A DNA stretch of 64,000 nucleotides, from the NCBI GenBank assembly GCA_029556335.1, contig JAKQFA010000006.1:62001-126000 (forward strand), written 5' to 3'. Of the stretch, positions 59,147 to 64,000 are shown one piece after another; positions within the stretch are counted from its first letter, which is position 1, and each line of letters begins with the position of its first letter. The notes below the pieces were generated by a model, which was not told where the DNA came from, made no database searches, and saw nothing but the letters and a program-made list of their open reading frames with translations. The translations under genes were made by a program, and so were the position numbers. Source of the stretch: Methanobacteriota archaeon. Lineage in GTDB: Archaea; Methanobacteriota; Methanobacteria; Methanobacteriales; Methanobacteriaceae.

Positions 59147-60430
59147 CTACTTATCCATGGTTCTCCGGTCTATGATATCATGTTCCTGCAGGGGAATGAC
59201 CATCATGTGTGAGGGTACATCCCGGTAGATAATGGCTCCTGATCCCACCCGGGCACCCTGACCTACCATAACTCCAGGATTAAAACTGGAATTAATACCT
59301 GTTTTAACATCATCCGCAAATATAACTCCCAGTTTTCGGCGTCCAGAGTTAATCCGATCCTTTTTCACAGTTAACTTTACTTCGCAATCGTCAAAACGCA
59401 GATTAGCAATGTTGGTACCTGCTGCTAGGTTACAGTCAGCCCCAATAACCGAATCCCCCACGTAACTGAGATGATTAATATTCGTGTTATCCATCACAAT
59501 GGAATTTTTGATCTCCACGCCATTTCCCACACTGACTCCATTTCCAATGGAGGAATATTTCCTGATGAAAGAGTTAGGTCCAATATCTGTGTTTTCACCA
59601 ATAAAAACTGGTCCCATGATGTATGAACCTGAACGCAATATGCTACCCTTACCCAGGATAACAGGGCCATGAATGGTAACTCCTTCCTCTATTATTCCCT
59701 GAATTTCAGATTCCATATTCTCCAGGAAGTGTTCGTTAATCTCTAAAAGTTCCCAGGGACGACCAATATCTATCCACCGATCCTGGAAGGTTAGTCCCAG
59801 TACTTCCTCACCATTCTGGATCTGAATTTTAATGGAATCAGTAATCTCATATTCTCCTCGAGAAGATTTGGGAGTCTTTTCAATGGCTCGAAATATCTTA
59901 GGGGTGAAAAAATATATACCTGCATTAATTAAATTGGTGGGGGCTTTATCAGGGGCTGGTTTTTCTATGATATCAGTTATCTTATCATTTTGAAGCTCCA
60001 CCACCCCAAAAGAAGATGGGTTGTCCACTTCGGTTAAAGTTAGGATGGTGTCACAGTTGGTGCGATGGTACTTTTCAATGAGACTTTTAATTACCTGTGA
60101 CTGGACTAATATGTCACCGTTTAAGATAATAACTTCTTCTTCTACACTGGAAGCCGCAGTGGCTATGGCATGGGCAGTTCCCAAGCGTTTTTCCTGGGTT
60201 ACGTACTCTATTTGCACCCCAAACTTCACCCCATCCTGGAAATGTTCCTCCACCACTTCCTGATAGTAGCCCACTACCATGGTTATATTCTTCACCCCAG
60301 CATCCCGTAGTGCCTCTAGGTTGTACTGAAGAAGGGGTTTACCCCCAACCGGTAGCATGGTCTTGGGTCGGGTGAGGGTTAAAGGTCGCATTCTGGTTCC
60401 TTCTCCAGCAGTGAGTATTATTCCCCTCAT
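59147..60430 (-). CDS. Bifunctional sugar-1-phosphate nucleotidylyltransferase/acetyltransferase
   Basis: A 427-residue archaeal GlmU-type enzyme. The N-terminal nucleotidyltransferase has LTAGEGTRMRPLTLTRPKTM (NTP-binding signature) and LNGDILV near residue 100. The C-terminal half is a left-handed beta-helix of hexapeptide repeats (VTIHGPVILGKGSIL onward) for acetyl transfer. Together they make UDP-GlcNAc from glucosamine-1-phosphate, the product of adjacent GlmM. GAGGGATAA precedes the ATG. Confidence 0.88.
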   Translation of the reverse strand: MRGIILTAGEGTRMRPLTLTRPKTMLPVGGKPLLQYNLEALRDAGVKNITMVVGYYQEVVEEHFQDGVKFGVQIEYVTQEKRLGTAHAIATAASSVEEEVIILNGDILVQSQVIKSLIEKYHRTNCDTILTLTEVDNPSSFGVVELQNDKITDIIEKPAPDKAPTNLINAGIYFFTPKIFRAIEKTPKSSRGEYEITDSIKIQIQNGEEVLGLTFQDRWIDIGRPWELLEINEHFLENMESEIQGIIEEGVTIHGPVILGKGSILRSGSYIMGPVFIGENTDIGPNSFIRKYSSIGNGVSVGNGVEIKNSIVMDNTNINHLSYVGDSVIGADCNLAAGTNIANLRFDDCEVKLTVKKDRINSGRRKLGVIFADDVKTGINSSFNPGVMVGQGARVGSGAIIYRDVPSHMMVIPLQEHDIIDRRTMDK

Positions 60431-60432
60431 TT

Positions 60433-61794
60433 TTATCCCTCAAAACTTTTTATAGTACCTTCCAGAAGTTTTTTTGATTTTTCATGAATTTCACGGGCTC
60501 TTTTCTCATTTTTACCTTCCAAGGTGATTCTAATAAAAGATTCGGTTCCGGAAGGTCTTACTAAAACCCAACTATCATCATTAAGGGTCAATCGGACTCC
60601 ATCTATCGGGTTAACATCTTTGATATCACTGAAAAGTTGAGGCAGTTTCTTTTCCATCTCTTGCATGATGGATTTTTTATCCTCATCCTGGCAGTTAACA
60701 GTGACTCTGCGAGTGGGATAGGTGGGTAATTCATCTAAAAGTTGGGATAATGGCCCATTTTCCTGTACCAGTTCGATTACTCGCAATCCTGAGAGTATCC
60801 CATCAGGACACATGCAAAACTCGGGATGGATCCAAGTACCAGATGGTTCACCTCCAAAGTTGGCTTTTAGCTGGGAGATCCTAGTGGCCACGTGCACATC
60901 CCCTACCTTGGTCCGGTCCACCTTACCCTGAACCTCTTTCAAGGAGTGGTCAATGGCGGCTGAAGCATCCACGGTGGTTACTACTGTACCTCCTCTCTGG
61001 GCACTGACCAGGGCCAGGAGCTTGTCAAAATCTGCCATCCTACCCTTATCATCCACGGCCACCATCCGATCTGCGTCTCCATCATGAGCTAGGCCCAGAT
61101 CTGCACCGGTGGCTTTAACCACTCGCATCAGTTCCCCTAGATTCTTCTGGGAAGGTTCGGGATCTCTTCCTGGGAAGAAACCATCGGGTTGAGAATTAAG
61201 GGTTAATACCTCACATCCAGACTTTCGAATAATAAGGGGTGACAGATAAGAGGCTGCACCACTTCCACAGTCAACCACAACCTTCAGACCCGGCTTAATT
61301 TTCACAAGATCCAGTAAATTCTCCACATAAATGGAAATAAAATTGTTTATATCCTTTGATTTGCCTATCAAGTCCCATGAAACCCTTTTAAATGATTCAT
61401 GATGTATTATTCGTTCAATGACCCGCTCCTGTTCCTGCTTGTAAGCCATTCCATTGGGGTTCCAGAGTTTGATCCCATTATAGGGGGATGGATTGTGGGA
61501 GGCGGTGATCATCACCCCGGCCTGGGCTCCTAAATATTGGGTGGCGTAACCCACCACTGGGGTTGGAACCATCCCCAAATCCAACACATCTTTACCACAT
61601 TGGAGAATACCAGCCTTCACAGCCAGGGATAGCATAGGACTGGATGTACGGGGGTCATGCCCCACTACTATTTTACCCTCTCCTGCGACGGTACCCACGG
61701 CCAAGCCCACTTTTAGGGCTAATTCCGGGTTTATTTTTTCACCCAACCTACCTCGAATCCCAGAAGTCCCAAAAAGCTGAGGAATCTCTTCCAT
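60433..61794 (-). CDS. glmM: Phosphoglucosamine mutase
   Basis: About 453 residues of the alpha-phosphohexomutase family, converting glucosamine-6-P to glucosamine-1-P. The phosphoserine loop is TASHNPSPYNG near residue 96, the Mg loop DGDADRMV near residue 237, the sugar loop GGEPSGTW near 310 and the phosphate loop RPSGTESFIR near 420. ATG at 61794 is preferred because GGAG lies about nine bases before it. It sits directly upstream of the GlmU-like gene. Confidence 0.9.
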   Translation of the reverse strand: MEEIPQLFGTSGIRGRLGEKINPELALKVGLAVGTVAGEGKIVVGHDPRTSSPMLSLAVKAGILQCGKDVLDLGMVPTPVVGYATQYLGAQAGVMITASHNPSPYNGIKLWNPNGMAYKQEQERVIERIIHHESFKRVSWDLIGKSKDINNFISIYVENLLDLVKIKPGLKVVVDCGSGAASYLSPLIIRKSGCEVLTLNSQPDGFFPGRDPEPSQKNLGELMRVVKATGADLGLAHDGDADRMVAVDDKGRMADFDKLLALVSAQRGGTVVTTVDASAAIDHSLKEVQGKVDRTKVGDVHVATRISQLKANFGGEPSGTWIHPEFCMCPDGILSGLRVIELVQENGPLSQLLDELPTYPTRRVTVNCQDEDKKSIMQEMEKKLPQLFSDIKDVNPIDGVRLTLNDDSWVLVRPSGTESFIRITLEGKNEKRAREIHEKSKKLLEGTIKSFEG

Positions 61795-61798
61795 TAAA

Positions 61799-63025
61799 TC
61801 AAGCTCCAAATTTAGTTGCTCGGTTGGTTAAGTCCATAATTATGTTCATTATATCACTTCCCCTGATTCGGCACAGACCTCCCTTGGCCGCTGCCCTTTC
61901 ATTGAATTCTTCCACATCATCCACCCTTACTGGTGAACCACTGATTACCAGGGGCACGGGGTCACCGGCATGATCCATAATGGAGATGGGAGTGGAGTGA
62001 TCCGCGGTGAGGATAAAAATCACATCCTCCAGTTGCATGACCTGGCCGATAACGCTGTCCACCCTTCTGAGAAAGTCTATTTTATCTTTTAAGTTACCGT
62101 CGTGACCGGATTCATCGGCTCCGTCAATGTTAATCAGAATAAAATCATAATCCTCAGCTGCAGTGTCCATAATGCACTTGGCGATGCTGTCCAAATCAGT
62201 GTCTACTCCACCTGTAGCACCTTCTGGCACAATTAGATCCATTCCTGTAATTTTTCCTATACCTAGAATGAGTCCAGTTTCGGCAATGCAAGCTGCTTTA
62301 AGCCCATATTTTTCCTGGAAAGACTGCACCTCAGGGACTGCCCCTGCACCACGAGGTAGTATGATGTTGGCTGGGTTCTCTCCGTTTTTGACCCTTTCCT
62401 GATTCACAGGATGGTCCTTCAGAACTTGGTAGGATGCCTCCACCAGTTCATTTAGTATGCGTGCAGTTTTATGGGCTTCTTCAGAGTCATCAAGGGCCAC
62501 CACTTCTTTCGGTGGGTTTCCTTCGTATTTTGGGTCGGCATCGGAGACTTGATCAGACAACCCGGCCCCCCGCAGAACCAGCACCGCACGGTGTCCGGTG
62601 GACTCCTTGAAGATCACTTCCACCCCATATTCTAAGTGCATGCCATTAATTTTCTGGGCGATTTCCTTGGCACCCTTCCTGATCCTTCCTGCTCGGCGGT
62701 CTGTAATAATTCCATCCTCATTTGCAGTGGAAAAGTTGCAACGGAATGCAATGTCTCCTGATCTTACCTCAACTCCTACTCCTGCAGCTTCAAAAGGGCC
62801 ACGTCCAGTGTAAACCTCATAAGGATCATAACCAAGTATAGACAAATGTGAAGTGTCACTACCGGGTCTGATACCGGGTTTTATAGGATCCATTATTCCA
62901 TTAATTCCTTTTTTGGCCATACTGTCCATGTGAGGAGTTTGAGCAACTTCCAAAGGAGTTTTACCTCCTAATTCTTCCAGAGGCCGATCGGCCATTCCGT
63001 CAATAATCATTACAATTGCCTTCAT
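61799..63025 (-). CDS. apgM: 2,3-bisphosphoglycerate-independent phosphoglycerate mutase
   Basis: A 408-residue archaeal ApgM of the alkaline-phosphatase superfamily, interconverting 2- and 3-phosphoglycerate. MIIDGMADRPLEELGGKTPL at the N-terminus holds metal Asp residues, and INIDGADESGHDG and FILTADHSTP near residues 298 and 340 complete the site. GGTGAT precedes the ATG. It lies upstream of glmM with only a 4-bp gap and after the DUF92 gene. Confidence 0.94.
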   Translation of the reverse strand: MKAIVMIIDGMADRPLEELGGKTPLEVAQTPHMDSMAKKGINGIMDPIKPGIRPGSDTSHLSILGYDPYEVYTGRGPFEAAGVGVEVRSGDIAFRCNFSTANEDGIITDRRAGRIRKGAKEIAQKINGMHLEYGVEVIFKESTGHRAVLVLRGAGLSDQVSDADPKYEGNPPKEVVALDDSEEAHKTARILNELVEASYQVLKDHPVNQERVKNGENPANIILPRGAGAVPEVQSFQEKYGLKAACIAETGLILGIGKITGMDLIVPEGATGGVDTDLDSIAKCIMDTAAEDYDFILINIDGADESGHDGNLKDKIDFLRRVDSVIGQVMQLEDVIFILTADHSTPISIMDHAGDPVPLVISGSPVRVDDVEEFNERAAAKGGLCRIRGSDIMNIIMDLTNRATKFGA

Positions 63026-63026
63026 A

Positions 63027-63701
63027 CTATATCACCAATCCTATCAGATTTCCTAAAAGGGCTCCAGCCACAGTGGCCAAAAGATTCACGTGTTCATTGG
63101 TGAGGTAATTCCTCTTTTCCAGCACTGCACCTAGGATACTATCGAAGAAACATCCGAAGGTACCGGCGATAACTGCAATGGCCAAGGCTTCAGTCAGGAC
63201 TGGATAAACACCAAGGATGTATGCAAAAAATCCAATAATTCCCGCTCCGATGATCCCGGCAGTGGTTCCCAGGATTGAAATGCCACCATCGGTCCCTGGT
63301 GGCACTTTTTTAAAGGTGGTTATGAGGCGGGGGTTTTGCAGGACTCCTAACTCACTGGCCATGGTGTCTGCTGTGGCCGCAGCGATGCTACCAATGAAAC
63401 CAGCTGGGTTACCAAAGGCAGCCAATACAAAGGGAACGATCCCATTAGAAACCACGTTCTTAATAGTCCGGGTCCCCTCGTAGACTCCTATATCTTTTTT
63501 ATAATTATGTTGGTACCGGGTTAACAACAATCCCAAGATTAAGAAGACGAAGATTAATAGCAGCCAGTTGAAACCAGCTGTGAAGATGATGATTATCCCC
63601 ATGATGACCATGAAGACCGAGCCAGCCAGATCAAGGGCGCGGCGGGCATAAATGATCCCACCGATGGCTATCAGGAGGATTACATATTCGATGTTAATCA
63701 T
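63027..63701 (-). CDS. DUF92 (TIGR00297) membrane protein
   Basis: A 224-residue protein with six to seven membrane segments and the DUF92 pattern: GIVPFVLAAFGNPAGFIGSI near residue 88, TADTMASELGVLQ near 109, and GTDGGISILGTTAGIIG near 135, with Asp residues facing the membrane. Plant VTE6, a phytyl-phosphate kinase, belongs to this family, so an isoprenoid-phosphate kinase role is conceivable. AAGGAAG precedes the ATG; it abuts apgM. Confidence 0.88.
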   Translation of the reverse strand: MINIEYVILLIAIGGIIYARRALDLAGSVFMVIMGIIIIFTAGFNWLLLIFVFLILGLLLTRYQHNYKKDIGVYEGTRTIKNVVSNGIVPFVLAAFGNPAGFIGSIAAATADTMASELGVLQNPRLITTFKKVPPGTDGGISILGTTAGIIGAGIIGFFAYILGVYPVLTEALAIAVIAGTFGCFFDSILGAVLEKRNYLTNEHVNLLATVAGALLGNLIGLVI

Positions 63702-63716
63702 GTCTTCCTTGTATTA

Positions 63717-64000
63717 TTATTTTTCTTCGATAACACGGGATTTGATGGTTTCCACCCGTTTCAGGGGGTATATCTTTTTAGTTTCATGATAAACACTGGA
63801 AGCCAGTTTACCCTTGATGATATCTTCCACCAGTTCATTCAGGGTTTTATTGGCCGCGGCTTCTCTGACTAATTTTTCCATAGTCTCCCGTATATAACGT
63901 TGCTGGGATGATTTAGCTCTTTTGATGGTTATGGCTAACATATGAACCATTAAGTTCTTACCGTCTTTGGTTTCCAGCTTTATTATAGCGTCAATTCGAG
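63717..64000 (-). CDS. rps3ae: 30S ribosomal protein eS1 (S3Ae), C-terminal part
   Basis: The frame stays open to the window edge, so this is the last ~94 residues of a protein usually near 195. The part RIDAIIKLETKDGKNL is followed by the helix ITIKRAKSSQQRYIRETMEK and the tail LKRVETIKSRVIEEK, typical of eS1. It lies at the edge of a ribosomal-protein gene group. The N-terminus is outside the window. Confidence 0.85.
   Translation of the reverse strand, partial: RIDAIIKLETKDGKNLMVHMLAITIKRAKSSQQRYIRETMEKLVREAAANKTLNELVEDIIKGKLASSVYHETKKIYPLKRVETIKSRVIEEK

Noticed and set aside
1..64000. tRNA, rRNA, CRISPR arrays, insertion sequences and prophage
   Set aside because: Looked for T-loop motifs, spaced direct repeats, transposase motifs and phage structural genes by eye; none found. 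The holin-like domain at 42.4 kb is part of a cellular fusion protein and xerA is the chromosomal recombinase, not phage evidence.

Overview
The window is about 64 kb of the chromosome of a hydrogenotrophic methanogenic archaeon. It is most likely a member of the Methanobacteriales close to Methanobacterium. This rests on gene content: coenzyme F430 synthetase (cfbE), TFB, Gar1, aIF1A, aIF5A, archaeal DnaG, aRF1, PNO1/Rio1, the edge of topoisomerase VI-B, pyruvoyl arginine decarboxylase, archaeal UMP kinase and split GMP synthase. Genes typically start after GGAGG or GGTGAT ribosome-binding sites, TTG starts are frequent, and promoters carry TTTATATA-type boxes. I saw no tRNA, rRNA, CRISPR array or insertion sequence.

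Layout. 1-2.1 kb: information-processing genes on the minus strand (top6B edge, PNO1-like, rio1, aIF1A). 2.4-9.7 kb: a 28-residue basic ORF, then moeA, UPF0280, a PH-domain membrane protein, a geranylgeranyl-reductase-type flavoprotein, the tRNA G10 methyltransferase, citramalate synthase and the KEOPS subunit Cgi121. 9.7-18 kb: a PLP enzyme, NreA, MsrB, and the two GMP synthase subunits separated by two paralogous GT-C-type membrane proteins. 18-31 kb: DUF2124, DUF447, adenine deaminase, then an arginine/ornithine/polyamine block (ornithine cyclodeaminase, agmatinase, aIF5A, divergent arginine decarboxylase), then IMPase/FBPase, NAD kinase, cfbE, hemC, a Gfo/Idh dehydrogenase, an HTH-PRTase and aRF1. 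31-45 kb is accessory: UMP kinase is followed by three DUF308 proteins, two YbjQ proteins, a K+ channel, a CPA1 antiporter, an odd ABC transporter, a YjdF-like protein, a metallophosphoesterase overlapping a holin-phosphodiesterase fusion, and several gene remnants. 45-53 kb: tfb/gar1, flippase-like/RraA/DUF211, and a DNA block (Toprim protein, dnaG, Zn-ribbon AAA+ ATPase, xerA). 53-56 kb: a PadR regulator beside a decayed MFS pump, bioY and DUF1284. 55.6-64 kb: an ASCH-TPR protein, nrdG, hisC, gamma-carbonic anhydrase, a UDP-GlcNAc block (nucleotidyltransferase/acetyltransferase, glmM), apgM, DUF92 and the C-terminus of ribosomal protein eS1.

How the genes fit together. PdaD makes agmatine and SpeB makes putrescine. 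Polyamine then supplies the hypusine-type modification of aIF5A, and all three genes lie within 2 kb. HemC feeds the tetrapyrrole pathway whose last F430 step is CfbE, two genes upstream. GlmM and the bifunctional nucleotidyltransferase/acetyltransferase make UDP-GlcNAc for surface glycans. Broken genes cluster at 37, 40, 41, 44.7 and 53.7 kb, next to intact regulators or transport genes, which marks recent turnover of the accessory membrane gene set.
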